A model generated the notes under the pieces. The model was not told where the DNA came from and did not search any database. It saw nothing but the letters and a program-made list of their open reading frames with translations. Below are positions 1 to 7,870 of a stretch of 64,000 bases of DNA, one piece after another. The DNA lies in the NCBI RefSeq assembly GCF_002803515.1, contig NZ_PHQX01000001.1:3596001-3660000 (forward strand), read 5' to 3'. This DNA is from Stenotrophomonas lactitubi (GTDB taxonomy: Bacteria > Pseudomonadota > Gammaproteobacteria > Xanthomonadales > Xanthomonadaceae). The position numbers and the translations under genes were made by a program. Each line of letters starts with the position of its first letter. Position 1 is the stretch's first letter.

Positions 1-912
1 GCTGTTCTGGTTGCGCACCTCGATGCACAGCATGTCACCGTCGCGGCGGCCCTCGATCTCGATGGTGTCCTCGCCAAGGTTGCGGCCGATGCCATGGCGC
101 AGCGCGTTTTCCACCAGCGGCTGCAGGATCAGGCTTGGAACCGCGCCATCAAGCAGTTCCGGTGCAACGTAGATGCGGCTGTGCAGGCGATCCTTGAAGC
201 GCGTGCGCTGGATGCCCAGGTACAGCTCGATCAACTCCAGTTCCTGGCGCAGGCTGATTTCCTGGCCGTCGTAGTCTTCCAGAAAGGCACGCAGCAGCTC
301 GCTCAGGCGCAGCAGCATGTCTTCGGCACTGGCCTTGTCTTCATCCAGCAGGGTGATGATTGCGTGCAGCGTATTGAACAGGAAATGTGGCTGCAGCTGC
401 GACTTCAATGCCAGCAACCGCGACTGTGCCAGCTCGGTCGCCAGCCTGCTTGCCTCGACCTCGCGGCGCACCTTTTCCTGCTGGAAATGCAGCGCCTGCT
501 GGATCGCGAAAAGGGCCCAATAGGTCAGCAGGCCCATCGCGAAATGCTGGGCAATGAAGTACCACAGCTGCTCGCCAAAGCTGCTGGGCTCGAACCAGGT
601 GGACACCAGGGCTCCCACCACCATCGCCAGCCCGGTTACTCCCGCGCTGGCCAGCAGCTGCATGCCCATACCGGCCAGCCTTCGCTCGGGCCGCAGCGGA
701 TAGCGTTCGCCCAGGGCGAACACCAGCGGCGCCAGCGCCGCCCAGGTGAACCACTGGATCATCGACCAGCGCAGGTAGACCTCGAACGGAAATGACTGGC
801 CCTGCAGGCTGTGGCTCAACACCCTCTGCAGGGTGAAGGCGAACGCAACCGCCAGCCACAGCAGCAGGTAACGCAGCACGTCGATCTGGGTATGGCCAAG
901 GCGGATCTTCAT
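1..912 (-). CDS. LytS/YehU-type sensor histidine kinase (C-terminus off the left edge)
   Basis: The frame is open from an ATG at 912 to the window edge (304 codons), so the 3' end is missing. The N-terminus has about four hydrophobic segments (roughly residues 15-31, 50-67, 84-104 and 117-137). A His_kinase box LQPHFLFN follows at 173-180 (His176 the likely phospho-acceptor), and an N-box-like LQPLVENALRHG begins near 263. This is the layout of the LytS family, whose members phosphorylate LytTR-type response regulators. The regulator gene would be expected just off the left edge (inference). Confidence 0.9.
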   Translation of the reverse strand, partial: MKIRLGHTQIDVLRYLLLWLAVAFAFTLQRVLSHSLQGQSFPFEVYLRWSMIQWFTWAALAPLVFALGERYPLRPERRLAGMGMQLLASAGVTGLAMVVGALVSTWFEPSSFGEQLWYFIAQHFAMGLLTYWALFAIQQALHFQQEKVRREVEASRLATELAQSRLLALKSQLQPHFLFNTLHAIITLLDEDKASAEDMLLRLSELLRAFLEDYDGQEISLRQELELIELYLGIQRTRFKDRLHSRIYVAPELLDGAVPSLILQPLVENALRHGIGRNLGEDTIEIEGRRDGDMLCIEVRNQNS

Positions 913-1089
913 TGCATGCGTCCCGGTGCCCGGAGCGGGCCAGCGCCATCTTAGGCACAGCATGGCCGGCAATGAAGCGCGGCGATGACCGATTGCGATT
1001 GGTCCTGCTGTCGCGACGATTCGTCCCGGATCGATTGCAGGCGCGTGGCCTCCACCGCCAGATGGCGATGTCCCCAACGGAGATCCCTC

Positions 1090-1422
1090 ATGCACCTGCC
1101 CCGCACCCTGCTCGCTGCCAGCCTGTTGTGCATTGCCGCCAGCGCGCCTGCTGCGCCACTGCACTACCTGACCCTGATCAACCGCGCCCATGCAGCTGCC
1201 ACGTCGGTGGAAGTCGCGGCGAGTGAAACCGACGCATTCCATGCCCTGGCATTGGCCGGGCCCATCGCGGGAGGTGGCGGCCAGGCGACAGTGGCACTGC
1301 GCGGAACCGGTTGCCGCGTCGATCTGCGCATCTCCTTCAACGATCGGCGCCGGATCCTGTACAGCAACACCGATGTCTGCCGCGGTGACCGGCTGCTGAT
1401 CTCGGCGCTCCCTGCGCGATAA
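1090..1422 (+). CDS. Small secreted hypothetical protein, 110 aa
   Basis: The start at 1090 follows an AGAT/GGAG-type ribosome site and opens a clear Sec signal peptide (hydrophobic core about residues 6-20, Ala-rich cleavage region). The mature part is about 90 residues with two cysteines that could form a disulfide. It is transcribed away from the sensor kinase gene. No family is recognised; the export signal is seen, the function is unknown. Confidence 0.7.
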   Translation: MHLPRTLLAASLLCIAASAPAAPLHYLTLINRAHAAATSVEVAASETDAFHALALAGPIAGGGGQATVALRGTGCRVDLRISFNDRRRILYSNTDVCRGDRLLISALPAR

Positions 1423-1551
1423 CCGGTTGTCAAACGCATGCGCAGGACATGTGAGTCCAATGGGGCCGACGTCCACCTGCCGTTAGCCCGCGATGTGGAG
1501 CATGAAGCCGTCGCTGATGGCGGCATCCCATTCCACATCCGGAGACTGGCA

Positions 1552-1854
1552 ATGGCCAACTCACATACTGGCAGCAGCAATCGTGGCTTCGCCTCGATGG
1601 ACGAGGACAAACAGCGCGCGATCGCATCGAAAGGCGGACGCGCCGCACACGCATCCGGCAATGCGCACCAATTCAGCCCGGATGAGGCCCGCGTGGCGGG
1701 CCGCAAGGGAGGCGAAGTGATCAGCCAGGATCGCCAGCACATGGCCGCGATCGGGCGCGAAGGTGGCCATGCACGGCATGCCAGTGCCCGCCAGCAACAG
1801 CAGCTGCAACGGCAGGACATGCCCGGCAAGCCTGGCAGCGGTCAACAAGGCTGA
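1552..1854 (+). CDS. KGG-repeat stress-type protein
   Basis: This 100-residue hydrophilic protein has three copies of the KGG signature (SKGG near residue 27, GRKGG near 52, GREGG near 70). It matches the YciG/Con-10 'stress-induced, KGG repeat' family and ends in a Gln-rich, probably disordered tail. A GGAG ribosome site precedes the ATG at 1552. Members are often general-stress proteins of unknown biochemical role. Confidence 0.8.
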   Translation: MANSHTGSSNRGFASMDEDKQRAIASKGGRAAHASGNAHQFSPDEARVAGRKGGEVISQDRQHMAAIGREGGHARHASARQQQQLQRQDMPGKPGSGQQG

Positions 1855-1863
1855 GTTGTTGGG

Positions 1864-3336
1864 TCACTGCGCCACATACCGGCGATGCAGGGCAAAGGCT
1901 GTCAGCACCGCCAGCGCACCGGCCAGGGCCATTGCCCAGCCGAACCCACTGGCCATCGCCGCGCGGTAATAGCCCAGCAGGTGCGGTGAACTGGACGCCA
2001 CCGCAGGTTCGAAGATGAGCAGCCGCGCTTGCAGCGCCACCTGCGGTTGGCCAGCGGCATGGGCAGCTGCAGCGAGGTGCTGCACGGCGCGCTGGCTCAT
2101 CACGCTGCCGAGCAGCGCGATGCCTACGCTCATTCCCGCCTGGCGCAGTGCATTCATCGTTGCCGAAGCGATACCCGCGCGCTCCTGCGGCACGTGGCCC
2201 ATCACGGCCATGCCCGTCGCGGGCACCGCCAGCCCCATGCCGGCCCCCAGCAGCAACAGCAGGAGCGTTGCATGTGCGCGCGTGCTGCTGGCATCGAGGC
2301 CTGGCATCGCACACAGGGCAATGCCGGCCAGTGCGTAGCCGGTCACCAGCGCTGCCGGCAAGCCAATCCGCCCGACAATGCGGCCAAACAGCAGCGAGAC
2401 TCCACCCATCATCAGGAACTGTGGCACCAGTTGCAGCCCCGCGTCGGCGGCGCTGCCGCCCTGCACCTGCTGGAAGAACAGCGACAGGAAGAACAGGCTG
2501 GCGTAAGCGCTGAAGCCCAGCACGAAGGACGCAACGTTGAGCAGGCGAAAGCGATGATCGGCCAACAGGTCCAGAGGCAACAGCGGGCGCGCGACCCGTC
2601 GTTCCACACAGCCGAAGGCCACCAGGCCGGTGAGGGCAAGGGCCAGCGCCAGTACGGTTCGAGGCGCCGCCACTCCATGCTCGCCGATGCCGATCAGTCC
2701 ATAGCTCAGCGCCGCCAACGCCACGATGCTCAGCAGTTGTCCCGCCGGATCCAGCGCGGCATGCTGCGGGTGCCGTCGCTCGGGAATGCCCCAGGCGCCG
2801 AGCGCGATCGCCAGCAACCCCAGTGGCAGGTTGATCAGGAAGATGCTCGGCCATCCTGCACGCTCCACCAGCACACCGCCCAGCAGCGGCCCCAGCACCA
2901 GCGCCAAGGCACTGAAGGCCGACCAGCCGCCGATCACCTTTGCCCGCTGCCGGGGATCGGGAAAGGCATGGCTGAGGATCGGCATTGCGCTGGGAATCAG
3001 CAGTGCACCCGCTACTCCCTGGATCGCACGTCCCATCACCAGCACCTGCAGACTGCCGGCACAGGCACATACCAGCGAGCCGGCGATGAAGGTGGCGACA
3101 CTGACCAGCCACACCCGCCGCTGGCCATGTCGATCGCCCAGCGGACCGGCCGACAGCATGAACGCCGACAGTGCGATCGCGTAGGCGTTGATGACCCATT
3201 GCAGCCCGGCGATGTCGGTCCGCAGTGCGGTCTGCAGTGTCGGCAGTGCGACGTTGACGATGCTGATGTCCAACGACGCCAGGAAGGTACCGAGATAGGC
3301 CGCCAGCACCAGGGCTGGGCGTCGAAAGCGTTGCAT
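1864..3336 (-). CDS. DHA2-family MFS efflux transporter
   Basis: About 490 residues with many hydrophobic segments, consistent with the 14-helix DHA2 (EmrB/QacA) subfamily. Visible motifs are the TM1 stretch SLDISIVNVALPTLQ, motif A (GPLGDRHGQRR) and motif C-like LGPLLGG. It should be an inner-membrane proton-driven drug exporter. The ATG at 3336 is preferred because the upstream ATG at 3378 overlaps the operator; neither has a strong ribosome site. It diverges from a tetR gene, so it is very likely repressed by that protein. Confidence 0.88.
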   Translation of the reverse strand: MQRFRRPALVLAAYLGTFLASLDISIVNVALPTLQTALRTDIAGLQWVINAYAIALSAFMLSAGPLGDRHGQRRVWLVSVATFIAGSLVCACAGSLQVLVMGRAIQGVAGALLIPSAMPILSHAFPDPRQRAKVIGGWSAFSALALVLGPLLGGVLVERAGWPSIFLINLPLGLLAIALGAWGIPERRHPQHAALDPAGQLLSIVALAALSYGLIGIGEHGVAAPRTVLALALALTGLVAFGCVERRVARPLLPLDLLADHRFRLLNVASFVLGFSAYASLFFLSLFFQQVQGGSAADAGLQLVPQFLMMGGVSLLFGRIVGRIGLPAALVTGYALAGIALCAMPGLDASSTRAHATLLLLLLGAGMGLAVPATGMAVMGHVPQERAGIASATMNALRQAGMSVGIALLGSVMSQRAVQHLAAAAHAAGQPQVALQARLLIFEPAVASSSPHLLGYYRAAMASGFGWAMALAGALAVLTAFALHRRYVAQ

Positions 3337-3376
3337 GCCGGAAAACCCAGAAGGAACATCGACGCATACATTAATC

Positions 3377-3415
3377 ATTGACTGACCGTCGGTCAATGAC
3401 TGGCGGTCAGTCAAT
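3377..3415. promoter_or_regulatory. TetR-type double-palindrome operator
   Basis: A 39-bp imperfect inverted repeat lies between the divergent MFS and tetR genes. Each half contains its own short palindrome (TGACCGTCGGTCA, perfect, and TGACTGGCGGTCA, imperfect), and the outer arms ATTGACTGACC/GGTCAGTCAAT pair exactly. This suits binding of two TetR dimers. The function is inferred from position and symmetry. Confidence 0.75.
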
Positions 3416-3432
3416 GCTGTCCGCGCCTTAGA

Positions 3433-4095
3433 ATGGCGCCCACCCTCTTCCAGTCCGGATTGCCGCCGATGATTCCTCCGCACGCGTCAGCCAAGTCCCG
3501 CACCAAACCCGCAGAGATCCGCCTGGAGGAGCTGATGGACGCTGCCGAGGCGCTGTTCCTGTCGCGCGGCGTGGAAGCGACCACCATCAGCGACATCGTG
3601 GCTGCAGCCGACGTCGCCAAGGGAACGTTCTATACGTACTTCGCGTCCAAGGGCGAAATCCTGCAGGCGCTGGCAAAGCGCTATACCGAACGCTTCCTGG
3701 CTGAAGTGGAACTGGCAGTCGAGCAGCATCCGGCCACCGCCGGCGAGGCCCGCCTGCGCGCCTGGATCGAGGCCAATATCCGTATCTATGCGCGCACGCA
3801 TGCGCTGCATGACGTGGTCTACGCCAATCACCATCACCACGAACGCGGCAACGCCGACCGCAACGCCATCCAGCAGCAGTTGTCGGCAATCCTCGACAGC
3901 GGTATCGACGCTGGGCTGTGGTCGTTGCCCGCGCCACGGGTCACCGCCTCGCTGATCTACGCCGGCGTGCATGGCGCCACGGACGATCTGATCGCTGCAC
4001 CCGAACAGTCACCCGAGGCGTTCATCGCTGCGGTGGTCGCCGATTGCCTGCGCATGGTCGGCGTGGCGGCGGTACCTGCGAAAAAGCGCCGCTGA
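3433..4095 (+). CDS. TetR-family transcriptional regulator
   Basis: The protein is 220 residues with an N-terminal TetR helix-turn-helix (about residues 30-76, TTISDIVAAADVAKGTFYTYF) and a variable ligand-binding C-terminus that includes an HHHH run. The start could also be the ATG at 3469, closer to the domain. It is divergent from the DHA2 pump with the operator between them, the classic arrangement for a local drug-responsive repressor. Confidence 0.9.
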   Translation: MAPTLFQSGLPPMIPPHASAKSRTKPAEIRLEELMDAAEALFLSRGVEATTISDIVAAADVAKGTFYTYFASKGEILQALAKRYTERFLAEVELAVEQHPATAGEARLRAWIEANIRIYARTHALHDVVYANHHHHERGNADRNAIQQQLSAILDSGIDAGLWSLPAPRVTASLIYAGVHGATDDLIAAPEQSPEAFIAAVVADCLRMVGVAAVPAKKRR

Positions 4096-4111
4096 GTCGG
4101 GTACGCGCTGG

Positions 4112-4462
4112 CTAGACGTGGGCGAGGATGTTCAACAGGCGACCGAACGGGTCGCGCACGTAGAAGCGACGCACGCCCCATGGTTCTTCGGCCGGGCCAT
4201 ATTCAAGAGCGATGTTGGCGTGTCGCAGGCGTTCGAGTACATCATCCAGGTCGTCCACCTCGATCGAAAGATCCGGCACCGGCGTACCCGATCCGCCTTC
4301 GCTCGCGACGCTGAGCTGTGCCAGTGCGGTGCCCTGCCCGCCGTAGGTGACGATCCAGCCGTGGTCCATCACGATGTCCATGCCAAGGATGTCGCCGTAG
4401 AACGCGGCTGCCTGCGCAGGATCGGCACTGGCGATGTTGGCGACGACGCGTTTTACAGCCAT
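4112..4462 (-). CDS. VOC (glyoxalase/bleomycin-resistance fold) protein
   Basis: The 116-residue protein shows the paired beta-alpha-beta layout of the vicinal-oxygen-chelate fold. An N-terminal half carries the AAAFYGDILGMDIV stretch, and the C-terminal half ends in FYVRDPFGRLLNIL. A GGAG site precedes the ATG at 4462. Its substrate is unknown; family members isomerise, cleave or simply bind small metabolites. It converges on tetR. Confidence 0.8.
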   Translation of the reverse strand: MAVKRVVANIASADPAQAAAFYGDILGMDIVMDHGWIVTYGGQGTALAQLSVASEGGSGTPVPDLSIEVDDLDDVLERLRHANIALEYGPAEEPWGVRRFYVRDPFGRLLNILAHV

Positions 4463-4560
4463 GTGGTGGCTCCAGGCGATCACGACCGCGGTCCACGTGC
4501 TGCGGCCGGGTGGAAAGGGGCCCATGGATCGGGCCCCCCAATGCGAACGGTATGCAGGCC

Positions 4561-4761
4561 TCAGATGGCGCCGCACCTGTCCATGACACAGCGATCGTAT
4601 TCGAACTGGCACTCCATGGCATCAGCACCGCCGGCCACGCAGGCCTGGTAGGCCTTCCAGCACGGCAGGTCACACGGCTGCACCGGACCGGCCACCGCCA
4701 CCGAGCCGGTACACGCAAGTGCAAACACTGCAGCAACGATCACTTTCCTGATGGCTCGCAT
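4561..4761 (-). CDS. Small Cys-rich secreted protein
   Basis: The 66-residue product has a signal peptide followed by a mature segment with six cysteines (CDLPC, AC, EC, RC, RC spacing), suggesting disulfides. The ATG at 4761 follows an AGGGA site at good spacing; a GTG at 4770 is the alternative. No named family is recognised. Confidence 0.65.
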   Translation of the reverse strand: MRAIRKVIVAAVFALACTGSVAVAGPVQPCDLPCWKAYQACVAGGADAMECQFEYDRCVMDRCGAI

Positions 4762-4844
4762 CGATATCACTCCCTGATAGGCCTGGTGACTCCAGGCCGC
4801 ATCACCCTACCCGCGTGTGCGGGAGAGAAAGTGAAAGCGCCGGT

Positions 4845-5363
4845 TCAGCCTGCCAGCAGCTGCAGATGGCGCAGCTGCGCGCGCAGCTCCGCGATGTCGT
4901 GCCACGGCAGTATCGGTGAGTTTCCGCGCTCATCGGGAGGGTTGCCGGGAAGACCATCCGACCAGCCACCAGCGCCCACCAGCGGCAGCAACGGGCGCTT
5001 GTGCAACCAGGCCAGACACACCTCGGAAATTGTGCCTGCGCGCCCGCCGATGACGATGCAGGCATCGCCGGCCAAGGCCATGATCAGGTTGCGGGCATCG
5101 CCCATGCCACAGGGCACCACCACCGTTGCCGGCCAGTCCGCAGCGGGCATGCTGCCTTCCGGAATCACACTCAGCACCGTGCCACCGGCTGCGACTGCAT
5201 GCTCGGCTGCCACCCGCGTGGCCGGGCTGCCGCAGCCGCTGACCAGGGTGATTCCACTTTCTGCGAGGAACCTCCCCGCCTGTGCAGCGAGGTCGAACGC
5301 CGGTGAGCCGGGATCGGCACTACCAAGGATCGCGATCTGGGGCTTGCGGAAGGATGGTGTCAT
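4845..5363 (-). CDS. LOG/TIGR00725-like Rossmann-fold protein
   Basis: This 172-residue protein starts with a Rossmann-type strand (QIAILGSADPGSP). It later has the nucleotide-binding-like GGRAGTISEV motif typical of the SLOG/LOG superfamily (TIGR00725 branch, sometimes called possible lysine decarboxylase or MoCo-carrier-like). The PGGxGTxxE motif of true LOG phosphoribohydrolases is altered here to GGRAGTISE. Enzyme activity is therefore not assured. Confidence 0.8.
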   Translation of the reverse strand: MTPSFRKPQIAILGSADPGSPAFDLAAQAGRFLAESGITLVSGCGSPATRVAAEHAVAAGGTVLSVIPEGSMPAADWPATVVVPCGMGDARNLIMALAGDACIVIGGRAGTISEVCLAWLHKRPLLPLVGAGGWSDGLPGNPPDERGNSPILPWHDIAELRAQLRHLQLLAG

Positions 5364-5452
5364 GGAGCGACCTGGGCAATGGCAAGGAAAGCAGGGAGGC
5401 AGAGTCGATCCACACAGCGCGCTCGATTGCCCGAGGCGGGACAGTATCACGC

Positions 5453-6670
5453 TCATCCATCCCTTTCTGATGCTGGCTGCTCACTCCACGACCGTCGCAG
5501 CATCACCAGACCAACCAGGCTCAGCGATGGCAGCAGCAACCCATATGCCACCAGCGGCCAGACCGTGTCGCCCGGCAGCAGCAGCGTCGCGAGCGTGCCA
5601 AGCGTGGCCACGATCAGGCTCTGCACGGCGTAGTACAGCGCCACCGCCGTGCCGGAAGCATCGGCAAAATCGCGCAAGGCACCGTTGGCCGCAACCGCAA
5701 CGACCATCACGATACCGATAGCGACCAACCACATCGGCAGCACGACACTGGCAAATGACGGCGGCAGCATTGCCGCCATCGCCATGACCAGCACGCCGCC
5801 GATCATCACCATCAATCCACGCAGGAAGCTGCCACCAATGCCCCATCGCCCGATGAACCACGCAGCGAAGCGGGAGATGACGAACATCACCAGCGCAACC
5901 GTCGCGAAGGCCAGGCTGAAGCCCATCGGCGAATAGCCTGCGCGCCCCATCAGCACTCGCGGGGCGATCGAGAAGAACACGAAGAACGTGCCCATCGCCG
6001 CACTGAATCCCACTGCGTGGACCCAGAACCCGGCATTGCCGAGGATGCGCGCGAAGGCTGGCGATGCGTGGTCGTGCTGCGGTGGCCGCGTCTCCTGCCA
6101 GTCCCTGCATGCACGCACGCCTGCCAGCAGCCCCAGCACGCCCAGCGCGATGAAAATGGCTCGCCAACCCAGCGCGTAGGCGATCAATGCGCCGAGGATC
6201 GGGCCGAGTGCCGGCACGAATGCCAGCATCGAGGCGAACAGACCGTACAGCGTGACACCCTCGGCCGTATCGGCATACACGTCGCGCACCGTCGCGAAGG
6301 TGGCGACCAAGGCCGCCGACGCACCGATCGCCTGCACGCCGCGCCAGGCCAGGAACCCCGCACCACCACTACACGCGGCGAGCGCGAACGACGCCAGCGT
6401 GAACAGCAGCGCGCCCATCAGCAGCACAGGCCGTCGCCCTATCCGGTCCGACAGTGGGCCGAAGATCAGCTGACCCAGCCCGAGTACGAGCATGTACAGA
6501 CTCAGCGTCAACTGGATGATGGCAGGCGATGTGCCGAGTGCATCCGGCATGGCCGATACAACAGGCAGGTAGATATCCATGGCCAGCGAGGCCAGGAGGT
6601 CGAAGGGAGCCATCAACGCGATGGCGGCCGGCAGGGAATGGGCCCAGCGAGGGGCTTTTCGATCAGACAT
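5453..6670 (-). CDS. CmlA/FloR-like MFS chloramphenicol exporter
   Basis: A 405-residue, 12-helix DHA1 transporter. From memory of the family it resembles CmlA/FloR along its length: an early PFDLLASLAMDIYLP, motif A GPLSDRIGRRPVLL, FATVRDVYA, and FFVFFSIAP in the second half. It probably exports phenicols or related compounds across the inner membrane. Chromosomal homologues may not confer clinical resistance. The stop lies just beyond the LOG gene. The 218-bp leader upstream holds a short ORF and a strong hairpin. Confidence 0.88.
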   Translation of the reverse strand: MSDRKAPRWAHSLPAAIALMAPFDLLASLAMDIYLPVVSAMPDALGTSPAIIQLTLSLYMLVLGLGQLIFGPLSDRIGRRPVLLMGALLFTLASFALAACSGGAGFLAWRGVQAIGASAALVATFATVRDVYADTAEGVTLYGLFASMLAFVPALGPILGALIAYALGWRAIFIALGVLGLLAGVRACRDWQETRPPQHDHASPAFARILGNAGFWVHAVGFSAAMGTFFVFFSIAPRVLMGRAGYSPMGFSLAFATVALVMFVISRFAAWFIGRWGIGGSFLRGLMVMIGGVLVMAMAAMLPPSFASVVLPMWLVAIGIVMVVAVAANGALRDFADASGTAVALYYAVQSLIVATLGTLATLLLPGDTVWPLVAYGLLLPSLSLVGLVMLRRSWSEQPASERDG

Positions 6671-6741
6671 GGGGAAACATCCGCTCAGGAGGGAATCCGG
6701 CGGTGATCAACCCAGTGCGTGGAAATCGCAGGTAAAGACCA

Positions 6742-6807
6742 CCGCAACAACGTGCGTATCGTTGTTGCGGCTCAGCGGACTGTCTGCGGACCGTTCCCGT
6801 TGTTCAT
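6742..6807 (-). promoter_or_regulatory. Leader mini-ORF plus perfect hairpin upstream of the CmlA-like gene
   Basis: Reading on -, an 11-codon ORF (ATG 6807, TGA 6774-6772) ends one base before a perfect 11-bp inverted repeat (CCGCAACAACG at 6742-6752 with its complement at 6760-6770, 7-nt loop). It lies about 70 nt upstream of the exporter start. cmlA genes are known to be controlled by leader-peptide attenuation, so this may be a regulatory leader. It could equally be a terminator for the upstream lysR gene, although the T-tract is poor. Confidence 0.4.
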
Positions 6808-6888
6808 CTGATGATCCGGTGGAAGATCGAATGCGGCCAGTGTAGCAAGGCAATTACGGGGTAACCGGCAACGGCGTCCGGCGCGGCG

Positions 6889-7794
6889 TCAGGGCAAGGG
6901 CAGCATGTCGATGCGCCGGGAGGGCGTGCACCGCACCTGCTCGATGAGCCGACGCACCACCGGCGACGTTTCCTGTTCACGGTACAGCGCAGCGATGGTC
7001 GAGGCGATGACCGGCCCCGCGATCGGCAGATAGACCACGCCCGGCAGCAGCAGCGTCCGCTGCAGCACCGACGGCACGATCGCCAGCGCGCCATCGCCCA
7101 CCGCAACCTGCGCGAGTACGGCGGCAAGATGACCGGGACGGGAGCGGATGTCCGGCACGAATCCGCCACGGCGGGCGACTTCCAGCGTGCCTGCGGGCTG
7201 CTCCGGCATGATGAACGCCTCCTTCGCCAGCAGCTCCGGCTGCACCGGCAACGCCGCGCGGGCCAGCGGGTGCGATGCCGGCAACGCTACGCAGAACTGG
7301 TCTTCGATCAGGATGTGCGAACCGAGCGCATCGGGAATTTCCATAGGAAGCCTGCAGAACACCACATCGATGCGACCGTCCAGCAGCAGGTCCGACAGGT
7401 CGGCCATCGGCCATTCGCTGACCTGCAGAACCACATCGGGCGAGGCGCTGCGGAACCGCTGCAACTGCTCCTGCAGCGCGCCCGCATGGACCGCCGAACC
7501 CACGTAACCGATCTCGATCCTGCCGATCTCGCCACGACCGGCGCGGCGGCCCACGGCCTCTGCCTGCTCGAACTGGCGCAGCACGTTGCGCGCTTCGGCC
7601 AGGAAGATCGCGCCGGCCGAGGTCAGCGTGACCTCGCGTCGGCTGCGATCGAACAAGGGCGTACCCAGGCGACGCTCGATCTCCTGGATCTGCACGCTCA
7701 GCGTCGGCGTAGCGATGCCCAGGCGCAGCGCGGCGCGTCCGAAATGCAGCTCCTCGGCCAGTGCGACGTAGTACTGCAGATGTCGACGGTCCAT
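6889..7794 (-). CDS. LysR-family regulator
   Basis: 301 residues with the N-terminal winged HTH (residues about 2-60, LHFGRAALRLGIATPTLSVQIQEIERRLG) and a periplasmic-binding-like effector domain. It diverges from the MFS gene at 7871 across a 76-bp gap containing a T-N11-A palindrome. It is thus probably the activator or repressor of that pump and of itself. Confidence 0.9.
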   Translation of the reverse strand: MDRRHLQYYVALAEELHFGRAALRLGIATPTLSVQIQEIERRLGTPLFDRSRREVTLTSAGAIFLAEARNVLRQFEQAEAVGRRAGRGEIGRIEIGYVGSAVHAGALQEQLQRFRSASPDVVLQVSEWPMADLSDLLLDGRIDVVFCRLPMEIPDALGSHILIEDQFCVALPASHPLARAALPVQPELLAKEAFIMPEQPAGTLEVARRGGFVPDIRSRPGHLAAVLAQVAVGDGALAIVPSVLQRTLLLPGVVYLPIAGPVIASTIAALYREQETSPVVRRLIEQVRCTPSRRIDMLPLP

Positions 7795-7805
7795 GCGCGT
7801 CCGAT

Positions 7806-7824
7806 CGTTAGCTTGGGCCTAACG
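7806..7824. promoter_or_regulatory. LysR-box palindrome (T-N11-A)
   Basis: CGTTAG and CTAACG (7806-7811, 7819-7824) form a perfect inverted repeat with a 7-bp spacer; T7809 and A7821 satisfy T-N11-A. The site sits 12 bp upstream of the lysR ATG and 47 bp upstream of the divergent MFS start. Confidence 0.7.
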
Positions 7825-7870
7825 TACTTCAAGAACACGGGCAATGAAACAAACGATCGAAGCTGCTTGA

